Below, piece by piece: positions 7,806 through 14,463 of a stretch of DNA of 64,000 nucleotides (the stretch's first letter is position 1; every line of letters starts with the position of its first letter). Made by a program: the position numbers and the translations under genes. Origin of the DNA: Palsa-459 sp035937595 (GTDB lineage Bacteria > Actinomycetota > Acidimicrobiia > Acidimicrobiales > RAAP-2); assembly GCA_035937595.1 (NCBI GenBank), contig DASZHS010000005.1, forward strand, positions 1 to 64,000, read 5' to 3'. The notes below the pieces were generated by a model. It had not been told where the DNA came from and did no database searches. It saw only the letters and a program-made list of their open reading frames with translations.

Positions 7806-8335
7806 CTAGGAGCCGGCCCCGGGCTCCAGGATTGCAACGCGGAACATGATCGGGCGTGACCCGAAGCTCCCGCCAGTCTCGTCGTGGAGAATCACGTCCT
7901 GGTGATCGACATCGTCCAGGCGCTGTTGCGCGAGGACCTGTACGCACGAATAGAACTCCAGCGAATACTCCGTGCCGCCGGTGTACCCGGCGCTCTCCAT
8001 CACGCAGTCCCTCTTTGCGTACCTCTCCCAAAGGCTCTCGGCACGCGTGACCGCGCTCGCCCCGAAGTAGCCGGATTCGACGGTGAGATCCCGTGCCAAC
8101 TTGTCCTCGACCGCCGTCGCCAACTCCGATGCGCAGACGTTCTCCTCAGTCTGATTCAGGTCGGCACGATGGCAGTACTTGAGCGGGATCGAGACCACGC
8201 CACCCCGCTCGACGAGTTGCACCGGCCCGGCGGGTCCCGACCTTGCCTCCGATGGCGTACCTCCACCGCACGACGACAAGCCAAAGGCGGCAGCGCCTGC
8301 CGCGATGACGAGGATGACTCGACGACGAAGCCCAC
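7806..8335 (-). pseudogene. LprI-like (DUF1311) lipoprotein with a frameshift just after the start
   Basis: The main frame encodes a signal peptide RRRVILVIAAGAAAFGLSSC with lipobox LSSC, then a domain with the LprI/DUF1311 signature: CHRADLNQTEENVCASEL, a helix, ESLWERYAKRDC, GYTGGTEYSLEFYSC and LAQQRLDDV. LprI-type proteins inhibit lysozyme and sit on the cell surface. But the signal peptide has no start codon in its own frame; upstream lie only sense codons and a TAG. A GTG at 8335 with an AGGGGA ribosome site lies one base out of frame, so loss of one base after GTGGG would explain it. A sequencing error is equally possible. The nearest in-frame start, TTG at 8279, would lose the signal peptide. 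Confidence 0.6.
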
Positions 8336-8451
8336 CCGGTCCCCTGGATCGAACCTACAACCGCCCCCTGCAGCCGCCAGTCGGAATCTGTGCGACACCG
8401 GTCCACAGAAAGCGCCCACTATCGCCCCGGCTCGTGGTCACCCCTTCCGGT

Positions 8452-8958
8452 CTACTCAAGCTGCTGAGCGATGTTGCTCAATTCGCCTTCGTCGACGCTC
8501 GACTGGAGGCCACGGCGAGGGATCCAAAGCTCAGCACTCCCATTTGCGTGGAGATAGAGCGCAAATCCATCTGGAGTTTCGTTCATGGCGATGACGCGAT
8601 CCCAGCCGTATGCCGCAGTGGAAGATCCCTTTCGAACGACGATTTCCTGCTGGGTGAGGGTGGCACCGACTTCTCGCCCAACCAGATTACGCGCTGGACT
8701 TAAGCGAGGCACGACCAGTGCTGCGATTTGCCGGCGTCCTGCGATCACCAGGAAGCCGAATGCTCCAACCGGGAAGCACAGGATCGCTTCGTATTCAGCC
8801 GTGGGCAGTAAAAGGATCCCGAGCGCGATGGTCAGTAGCGCCAGCACGAGATAGGGCCAAGTTCGGATGCCAAATCTCGTGCTCGACGCAATATGGCGCA
8901 GGTCGTCGCGGTTGACCTCGTAGGAGATCTCAATGGGTTCGGCGAGCGCGACCTTCAC
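8452..8958 (-). CDS. YcxB-like two-pass membrane protein
   Basis: The product is 168 residues from a GTG start. N-terminal IEISYEVNRDDLRHIA is followed by two helices (about residues 33-72) and a beta-rich cytoplasmic tail: ATLTQQEIVVRKGSSTAAYG, W-D-R-V, GFALYLHANGSAELWIPRR. This is the arrangement of YcxB-like proteins (helical hairpin then a PH-like domain with a 'W..i' strand and 'ipk/r' near the end). Function is unknown. It is divergent from the secreted repeat-protein gene at 9197. Confidence 0.65.
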   Translation of the reverse strand: MKVALAEPIEISYEVNRDDLRHIASSTRFGIRTWPYLVLALLTIALGILLLPTAEYEAILCFPVGAFGFLVIAGRRQIAALVVPRLSPARNLVGREVGATLTQQEIVVRKGSSTAAYGWDRVIAMNETPDGFALYLHANGSAELWIPRRGLQSSVDEGELSNIAQQLE

Positions 8959-9082
8959 CGCTCATGACGCTACAGCCGAGCCAATCCTCTGTCCCTATGT
9001 TCAGGTTCGGACTCACCGGTCGAAGTCAGACGAAGGACCCCCCATCAGAACGTGCCGCTCTTCTCCCTCCGACCCAAGCCAG

Positions 9083-9152
9083 GGTGACCACAAACGCCGG
9101 GAGTGGGCCGCGGTTGCCTGCCTCAGTGCGGCACTTGGAGGATGCTTGAGCC
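9083..9152 (+). repeat. Intergenic repeat copy 8 (long form shared with copy 9)
   Basis: The core ACGCCGGGAGTGGGC starts at 9094; CAGTGCGGCA and TGGAGGATGC follow. The same two blocks occur in copy 9 at 11594-11670 with a different spacer. Confidence 0.6.
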
Positions 9153-9196
9153 CTTTCCCCGGGGACCGACAAGACTGGGCGGAGAAAGAGGATTCG

Positions 9197-11281
9197 ATGC
9201 CAATTCAGAGGGTCCGCGTGAAGCGAATGGCGGTCCTCGTTGCAGCCGGCGCCATCGCCGGAACATCACTCATACTGGTCGCTACGATCCCTGCGGTCGC
9301 CGCACCCATCAGCGCCCACCACAGTTCGTCGGCGCGCCAACATTCTAAGGACGTGCGCAGGCCAATCAAGATCTGGTGCAGCCAATGCGCCCTCGGGGGA
9401 GTCACATCCGTCGCGATGCGCGAAGCGAAGTTGCCCCGTACCCGTCCCGTGTTTGGTCCCGCGACCGAGTTCAAAGGCATCCCCGGGGGCGGAGGGCTCA
9501 ACGACGTCAGCTGCACTTCGGCCTCCGACTGCACTGCGACAGGCTTTGACAACAGACCCGGGCCTGTCTTCGTGACCGATTCAGGCGGCAAGTGGGGAGC
9601 AGTGGTCGACGCGCCCGTGCCCGTTACCGCCCTCAGCTGCACCTCGGCGATGGACTGCACCGCGGTCGGCTCTGTCAACTACAGCGGCCAACCCGACCCC
9701 TTCTACGCGACGGAGTCAGGCGGCACCTGGGGAGCGGCGATCTTGGTCTCTTCGCCTTCGGGTGGATCACTCTCCGATGTGAGCTGCACGTCGGCAACAA
9801 ACTGCACCGCCGTCGGCTCTGACAACTACGCCGGCCAGCCGATCTTCGCGACCGAGTCGGGTGGCACCTGGGGCACTGCGACCGAGATCGCTGCGCCCGG
9901 TGGTGGGGGGACCTTCAACGGCGTGAGCTGCATCTCGGCGACGAACTGCACCGCGGTTGGACGCGACAGTAACGGCGAGCCGATCTTCGCGACCGAGTCG
10001 GGTGGCACCTGGGGCGCAGCGACCGAGATCCCTGCGCCCGGTGGTGGGGGGACCTTCAACGGCGTGAGCTGCACCTCGGCGATGGACTGCACCGCCGTCG
10101 GCACTGACAACAACGGCGAGCCGATCTACGCGACCGAGTCGGCTGGCACCTGGGGCACTGCGACCGAGATCCCTGCGCCCGGCGGTGGCGGGCATTTCAC
10201 CGACGTGAGCTGCACCTCGGCGATGGACTGCACCGCCGTCGGCACTGACAGCAACGGCCAGCCCATCTACGCGACCGAGTCGGCTGGCACCTGGGGCACG
10301 GCGACCGAGATCGCTATGCCCGGGGGTGGTGGTGGAAGCTTCTTCGGCGTGAGCTGCACGTCGGCGACGGACTGCACCGCCGTCGGATATGACGACAACG
10401 GCGAACCCATCTCCGCGACCGAGTCGGCCGGCACGTGGCGTGAGGCGAGGGTCCTCCATGGGCCCGTCGGCGGCGGGTTCGTCAACGACGTGAGCTGCAC
10501 GTCGGCGACGAACTGCACGGCCGTCGGCGAGGGCAAGAACGGCCAGCCGATCTACACGACCGAGTCGGGCGGGAGGTGGCGAGCACTAACTGCCCTATCT
10601 GTGCCGCACGGTCGTGGGGGCTTGGTCAGCGTGAGCTGCACCTCTCGGACGAGCTGCACTTCTGTCGGCTCCGACCACAACGGCATCCGGCCGATCTACG
10701 CGACCGAGTCGGGGGGCAGGTGGAGAGCAGCGATCGAGATCCCCGCGCCCGGCGGGCGTGTTGGATCATTCTCCTCGGTGAGCTGCACCTCGGCGACGAA
10801 CTGCACCGCCATCGGCTCTGACAACTACGGCAGCCATCCGATCTACGCGACCGAGTCGGCCGGCAAGTGGAGAGCAGCGAGGCAGTTCTCTGCGCCCGGG
10901 GATCAATTCACCGCCGTGAGCTGCGCGTCGGCGACGAGCTGCACCGCGGTCGGGTCTATTGGGGGAACCGGCATAGAGCCGATCTACGCGATCGAGTCGG
11001 CCGGCAAGTGGAGAGCGCCAAAGGTCCTCGATGCGCCCGGTGCCGGCGGTTACTTCACCGCCGTGAGCTGCACGTCGGCCACGACCTGCATTGCGGTCGG
11101 GACGGACGGCAATGCCCCGATCTACGCGACCGAGTCGGCCGGAAAGTGGAGCGTGGTGGCCGAGATCGCCGCGCCCCGCGGAGCGTTCTTGTTTGACGTC
11201 AGTTGCACGTCGCGCATGGTCTGCACGGCGGTCGGCGACGATCTCAACGGCTTACCGATCATCGCCGTCGCCTCTGCCTAG
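9197..11281 (+). CDS. Secreted protein of 13 imperfect repeats (beta-propeller-like)
   Basis: The product is 694 residues from ATG at 9197. A Sec-type signal peptide (basic MPIQRVRVKRM, then a hydrophobic core, cleavage near AVAAP) is followed by about thirteen units of 40-50 residues. Each unit has the frame VSCTSATNCTAVG, a short loop with N-G, PIYATESAGTW and a Gly-rich turn PAPGGGG. The two Cys per unit could form one disulphide each. Such units in secreted actinobacterial proteins are thought to fold as propeller blades. DNA repeats within units 3-6 are nearly identical, so recent unit expansion is likely. The frame ends at TAG and a decayed fibronectin-III region follows, so the original protein was probably longer. 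A second protein of this type lies at 30982-32505. Confidence 0.8.
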   Translation: MPIQRVRVKRMAVLVAAGAIAGTSLILVATIPAVAAPISAHHSSSARQHSKDVRRPIKIWCSQCALGGVTSVAMREAKLPRTRPVFGPATEFKGIPGGGGLNDVSCTSASDCTATGFDNRPGPVFVTDSGGKWGAVVDAPVPVTALSCTSAMDCTAVGSVNYSGQPDPFYATESGGTWGAAILVSSPSGGSLSDVSCTSATNCTAVGSDNYAGQPIFATESGGTWGTATEIAAPGGGGTFNGVSCISATNCTAVGRDSNGEPIFATESGGTWGAATEIPAPGGGGTFNGVSCTSAMDCTAVGTDNNGEPIYATESAGTWGTATEIPAPGGGGHFTDVSCTSAMDCTAVGTDSNGQPIYATESAGTWGTATEIAMPGGGGGSFFGVSCTSATDCTAVGYDDNGEPISATESAGTWREARVLHGPVGGGFVNDVSCTSATNCTAVGEGKNGQPIYTTESGGRWRALTALSVPHGRGGLVSVSCTSRTSCTSVGSDHNGIRPIYATESGGRWRAAIEIPAPGGRVGSFSSVSCTSATNCTAIGSDNYGSHPIYATESAGKWRAARQFSAPGDQFTAVSCASATSCTAVGSIGGTGIEPIYAIESAGKWRAPKVLDAPGAGGYFTAVSCTSATTCIAVGTDGNAPIYATESAGKWSVVAEIAAPRGAFLFDVSCTSRMVCTAVGDDLNGLPIIAVASA

Positions 11282-11581
11282 ATCCAAGGCGCCCAAGATC
11301 GACAAGGTCGCTGGTTGCGACGTGTCGGTCGTGGTTCACTGGTCCGTTCCGGCATCCGATGGGGATTGGCGATCACCAACTTCACGGCGAGCGCCAGCAA
11401 CGGAAGCATCCGTTCACGTGCACGTCGCCTGATACGAGCTGCACGATCCACGGTCTCGAAAGCGGCAAGGCCCACTTCATCTCGGTGGTAGCCACGAACG
11501 AGACCGGGAGTTCCGCAAGTCCTCGACGAAGCAGATCCGGCCACCACGTTGAAGAAGCCGGGTCCTGCGAAACTTGGCTGA
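11282..11581 (+). pseudogene. Decayed fibronectin type III domain, former C-terminus of the repeat protein
   Basis: Pieces of one FnIII domain are readable in different frames in the right order: KAPKIDKVAGCDVSVVVHWS then VPASDG; ITNFTASASNG; FTCTSPDTSCTIHGLESGKA then HFISVVATNETGSSAS; and LDEADPATTLKKPGPAKLG ending at TGA. At least three frameshifts plus the TAG at 11279-11281 separate them. FnIII hallmarks are VVVHWS, ITNFTA and the 'GLESGKAHFISVVATN' strand pair. The domain was most likely the C-terminal end of the 9197 protein and has lost its frame. Confidence 0.7.
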
Positions 11582-11593
11582 ATGACCTCGGCT

Positions 11594-11670
11594 GGTATCC
11601 CTGACCGCCGGGAGTGGGCGCCACGGGCGCTTGCTGTTATTGCCTTTCTCCAGTGCGGCAGATGGAGGAT
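11594..11670 (+). repeat. Intergenic repeat copy 9 (long form)
   Basis: TATCCCTGACCGCCGGGAGT then GGGCGCCACGGGCGC (GCGCC pairs with GGCGC over a 3-base loop), and later CAGTGCGGCA and TGGAGGATGC as in copy 8. Confidence 0.6.
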
Positions 11671-11777
11671 GCCCGGTCTGACCTGATCGGCTGGCCTCGA
11701 ATCCCGGGACCATGAGTCCAGGACCGGCTCGCAGGTGATGCGTAAGAATGCCATTGATCAAGTGCCGTGGCATCCAG

Positions 11778-12309
11778 ATGAACGCCACTGAACGAGTTGC
11801 GAGCCGCGTAACGGGAGCCGCATTTCTGATCGCATCCGGCATCGTCACGCTGAGTTCGTTCATGACGTGGCGCTGGGGTGGATACGCCTGCGGCCATGGG
11901 CCAGTCTTTGGTGTCCATCAGGATCTCTGGCAGCTTGGCGCGCCGCTCCGAGCTTGGTGGCGTTTCGTGCCTCCTTGGCTCGTGGCAGGGGGGATCGTCA
12001 TTCTCGCCTTGGTCGGAGCAAACGAACTCGGGCTGCCGATCTTCCGCTGGCTCGGCCCGTGGCGACGAGCTCTCCCGCTGGTTGGAACCGCCATGATCTT
12101 CGTTGGCGCTGTTGGTCCAGACCTCCCTCACGTTGCCTATCTACTGCCAATGGGGCGTGATGTTCGGTCCAGGCAGATGGATGTGTGTCGCGGGAACATC
12201 GCTCGGCGCCGTCGCGACGTTCTCTGTGTTCGCGTTGCCGCGCCTTCGTCGCGGCAGTGATGACGGCTCAGGAACTGAGTTCGAGGAAGTAAGCCGCATA
12301 TCCGTGTGA
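11778..12309 (+). pseudogene. Four-pass membrane protein with a frameshift before its last helix
   Basis: From ATG at 11778 the frame gives MNATERVASRVTGAAFLIAS, a periplasmic loop with Cys (GGYACGHGPVFGVHQD) and two further helices, then turns into an Arg-rich shadow after about 12,120. The missing fourth helix appears one base shifted (GVMFGPGRWMCVAGTSLGAV then ATFSVFALP) and runs to a stop at 12309 with an acidic tail. A single indel between about 12,115 and 12,160 would join them. The plan resembles the intact gene at 5525-6370. It is either a mutated gene or a local sequencing error. Confidence 0.55.
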
Positions 12310-12459
12310 AGACGACTTGCCAACTCCAGTCCCTGGCGAGAACGTGTCCCCCAATCCTCGCCTCGCTGCCAGGTCAGAGGCGCCGGCTCGGCGCGTTGCC
12401 GAGTTCAGGCTGCAGGAGTACTTGAGGACCTTCCCCTGACCGACTGACATGCTTTAGTC

Positions 12460-12717
12460 ATGGATGACGCCGCCTAGGCCGAATACGTCCGCGGCGAAGT
12501 CGCTGCCGGCGCCTCCCTACAGGACATGGCGATCAACATGATCCAGATGGGATCCGGGCCCGCAGCTGCCTGCAAGTCCCTTCGATCCGGCGCAGGGATA
12601 CCTCTGGGCGATGCAAAAGCCTTCGTAGACCTCGCCCTCCCTCCGGACGTGCAAGAGGCGAATGAGCGCCTGCGTGATGCTGCCGAGGCATCCTCAGCGC
12701 TCGACGACGATGCCTAG
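12460..12717 (+). pseudogene. Small L7/L12-like protein gene with an in-frame TAG at codon 6
   Basis: ATG at 12460 gives MDDAA, then TAG (12475-12477), and the same frame continues AEYVRGEVAAGASLQDMAIN to a stop at 12717 (85 codons). The segment ACKSLRSGAGIPLGDAKAFV resembles the C-terminal fold of ribosomal protein L7/L12 (lysine/arginine helix, Gly-rich turn, L-x-x-A-K-x-x-V-D). Small stand-alone proteins with that fold are common in actinobacteria and are not ribosomal. A re-start at ATG 12526 would make a 63-residue remnant that keeps the L7/L12-like part. Confidence 0.5.
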
Positions 12718-12754
12718 TCCTGGGCAACGCATTAGATGCACTAAGCAGTTGTCC

Positions 12755-12780
12755 CCTGCCCCCGATCGCCGGCTCTGCAA
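12755..12780 (+). repeat. Intergenic repeat copy 10
   Basis: CCTGCCCCCGATCGCCGGCT; left flank and core kept, right side diverged. It follows the small gene above. Confidence 0.4.
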
Positions 12781-12800
12781 CTCAAGGACCGTCGTCGAAC

Positions 12801-13184
12801 TCAGCGTCGGAGATCCTCGGTCGGCCATCGAGTGGTGCCGTCGAGGATCTCTGGATCGCCGGTCAGCAGTGTGGCTCCGTGGGCGATGGCCGTAGCGAGG
12901 GCGAACGCGTCGGCGTAGGCCATCGAGTGGTTGGCTTTGATGCGCGCCGCCTCAAGGACCCGTGCCTGCGTCGGGAGCTCGAGGGCAACGTTGCGTCGAA
13001 GCTCTCGAACCGCGTGGCGAGCTCGATCCTCGCCGGCCAGGCGTTCCACGACATAGGCGACTTCGCCGAGGTTGATCCAGCTCATCAGCGGCCGAGCCTG
13101 CATGGCCGACTCGACACGGCTCGCAGCTGGTTCTTCGCCCTCGAGCCACCGAAGCACCGCCCAGGAGTCGAGGCAGTCAGTCAC
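12801..13184 (-). CDS. vapC: VapC-type PIN-domain toxin
   Basis: The product is 127 residues from a GTG start that overlaps the antitoxin stop by four bases. PIN-domain acidic residues are in place: Asp in CLDSWAVLRWLEG, Glu in NLGEVAYVVERL, Asp in YADAFALATAIA and Asp in LLTGDPEIL. VapC toxins are ribonucleases that cut specific RNAs when freed from their antitoxin. The partner is the AbrB-type protein immediately upstream, so the pair is a type II toxin-antitoxin module, probably autoregulated by the complex. Confidence 0.88.
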   Translation of the reverse strand: MTDCLDSWAVLRWLEGEEPAASRVESAMQARPLMSWINLGEVAYVVERLAGEDRARHAVRELRRNVALELPTQARVLEAARIKANHSMAYADAFALATAIAHGATLLTGDPEILDGTTRWPTEDLRR

Positions 13185-13399
13185 CGCTCGAGCTCGACGC
13201 GGTGCTCTGACTCGAGAAGCTCCGTGAGCCCAAGGCCCCGAAACGAGCCTCGCAGCGCCGCGTCGGGGCGAACGGGCTCGATACGGACGGCGTTGTTGTC
13301 CACTGAGACATCGACCTCGTCACCCGGGGCGATTCCCAACTGATCTCGGAGCGCCTTCGGGATGACGACCTGTCCCTTCGGGCCCACACGGTAAGTCAT
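13181..13399 (-). CDS. vapB: VapB-type antitoxin with AbrB/SpoVT DNA-binding domain
   Basis: The product is 72 residues. It begins MTYRVGPKGQVVIPKALRDQ and continues LGIAPGDEVDVSV, the swapped-hairpin AbrB/MazE/SpoVT fold. The C-terminal part is acidic and includes the segment expected to wrap the toxin. Its stop overlaps the toxin start. It should bind its own promoter and neutralise the PIN toxin. Confidence 0.88.
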   Translation of the reverse strand: MTYRVGPKGQVVIPKALRDQLGIAPGDEVDVSVDNNAVRIEPVRPDAALRGSFRGLGLTELLESEHRVELER

Positions 13400-13471
13400 A
13401 CCGCTCAGTATAACTACAGATGTGACGTCTTCGCATTCGAGCCGGAGGTCGGACTCGCACGCCTCTCAGGG

Positions 13472-13500
13472 GTGCCCCCGACCGCCGGACATGTGGGACG
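13472..13500 (+). repeat. Intergenic repeat copy 11
   Basis: GTGCCCCCGACCGCCGGACA then TGTGGGACGG; a one-base variant of the core. It lies between the antitoxin start and the 3' end of the next leftward gene. Confidence 0.45.
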
Positions 13501-13520
13501 GACTCTGCCGTGATCGGCCG

Positions 13521-13889
13521 CTAATCGGGGAACTGGGTCGAAAGACAGAATGGATGGCCGGCCGGGTCGAGGAGCACGAGGTAGCTGTCGGGATCCGGCT
13601 GCGACTCCGCTCGTATTGCGCCGAGGGAGAGCGCACGTTCCTCTGCCTGCGGGAGGTCGTCAACATCTAGATCGATGTGAGCCTGCTTCGGCAGCGGCCC
13701 CTCCGGCCAAGTTGGCGGCATGTGACCTTCGACGTGGTACGCGTTCAACAACAAGTCGCCGAGCTTCACGACGGCAAAACTCTCTGAGGTGTAGATGATC
13801 TCTCCGCCAAGCAGTGCGGCCCAGAAGTCGCTCAGTTGAACTGGATCGTCGCAGTCCAGGCCGAATCCTCCCAGTCGCACCTTGAGCAT
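13521..13889 (-). CDS. Glyoxalase/bleomycin-resistance-like (VOC fold) protein
   Basis: The 122-residue protein starts at 13889. It opens LKVRLGGFGLDCDDPVQLSD then FWAALLGG, the beta-helix-beta entry of the VOC fold, and has a second half KQAHIDLDVDDLPQAEERAL and VLLDPAGHPFCL. The H-x-D and the late D-P-x-G-H-P-F motif are typical of the Glyoxalase_6 group. Members may bind metal and detoxify or bind small molecules; the substrate is unknown. A repeat copy lies on each side. Confidence 0.8.
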   Translation of the reverse strand: MLKVRLGGFGLDCDDPVQLSDFWAALLGGEIIYTSESFAVVKLGDLLLNAYHVEGHMPPTWPEGPLPKQAHIDLDVDDLPQAEERALSLGAIRAESQPDPDSYLVLLDPAGHPFCLSTQFPD

Positions 13890-13936
13890 CCCCGCAATCT
13901 ACGCAAGCGCAGCGACATCCCAGCTCGATCCGAGGG

Positions 13937-13994
13937 CGTCACATGACGCCGGGTGAGTGGCGCAGCGCAAGGCCGTTCGGACGATACCTAGAAG
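13937..13994 (+). repeat. Intergenic repeat copy 12 (long form shared with copy 4)
   Basis: TCACATGACGCCGGGTGAGT then GGCGCAGCGCAAGGCCG and CGGACGATAC. It matches 4225-4282 up to the start codon of the duplicated gene. Confidence 0.65.
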
Positions 13995-14360
13995 GTGAAC
14001 GTGGCCGAATTCGCTACTGTCGTAGCCAAGCGGCTCGATGCGATCTCCCCTGAGGGCTTCAGCGTCTGGGTTGAGGGCCAGATGGTCACGTGCGGAGCCG
14101 ATCCAACGATGGGCGGCTACTCAAATGGTCCGTTCTTCAGCCCCGAGACTCGGGATCTGACGGTCGAAGAGATGATCGCCTCGGCTGAGAGCGCGATGGC
14201 CAACTTGCAGGAGTCGGTCCTCGACGCGACAGATGAACTCTGGCCTGTGGGGCCTCGCCCGTATCAGCACGCAGAAGTCGACTCAGACCAGATGATCCTT
14301 TGGTACGGCGATTCAGTAAGCCGGTACCTCGAATGTGAGCCAATCAGCCTCGTTCACTGA
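13995..14360 (+). CDS. Unknown 121-residue protein, copy B of a duplicated gene
   Basis: GTG at 13995. The protein begins MNVAEFATVVAKRLDAISPE and is about four fifths identical by eye to copy A at 4283 along its full length, including VEGQMVTCGADPT and DLTVEEMIASAESAMANLQE. Most differences are conservative, which suggests both copies were under selection after duplication. No domain is recognised. A repeat copy lies on each side (13937 and 14366), as for copy A. Confidence 0.7.
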   Translation: MNVAEFATVVAKRLDAISPEGFSVWVEGQMVTCGADPTMGGYSNGPFFSPETRDLTVEEMIASAESAMANLQESVLDATDELWPVGPRPYQHAEVDSDQMILWYGDSVSRYLECEPISLVH

Positions 14361-14365
14361 CACAC

Positions 14366-14420
14366 CTTCCCGAAACGCCGGGACGTGGCACGGTCCTTGC
14401 CACACTTCGGCACATCCGCG
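14366..14420 (+). repeat. Intergenic repeat copy 13 (best hairpin)
   Basis: CTTCCCGAAACGCCGGGACG then TGGCACGGTCCTTGCCACAC and TTCGGCACATCC. GCCG (14377-14380) pairs with CGGC (14408-14411) and GTGGCA (14385-14390) with TGCCAC (14398-14403). It lies between convergent genes and could act as a terminator. Confidence 0.6.
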
Positions 14421-14463
14421 CTGCCAGGCAGTAAGCCACGCGAGTGAATCCGCGGCGAGCGCG

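Noticed and set aside
9767..10459. Minus-strand open frame opposite the repeat protein
   Set aside because: Its repetitive RLGRVDGLAV pattern is the antisense image of the repeat units.
9500..11270. CRISPR-like regular repeats
   Set aside because: The periodic DNA repeats are in-frame protein units of one open gene with a signal peptide; spacing and content vary with codons, and no cas genes are present.
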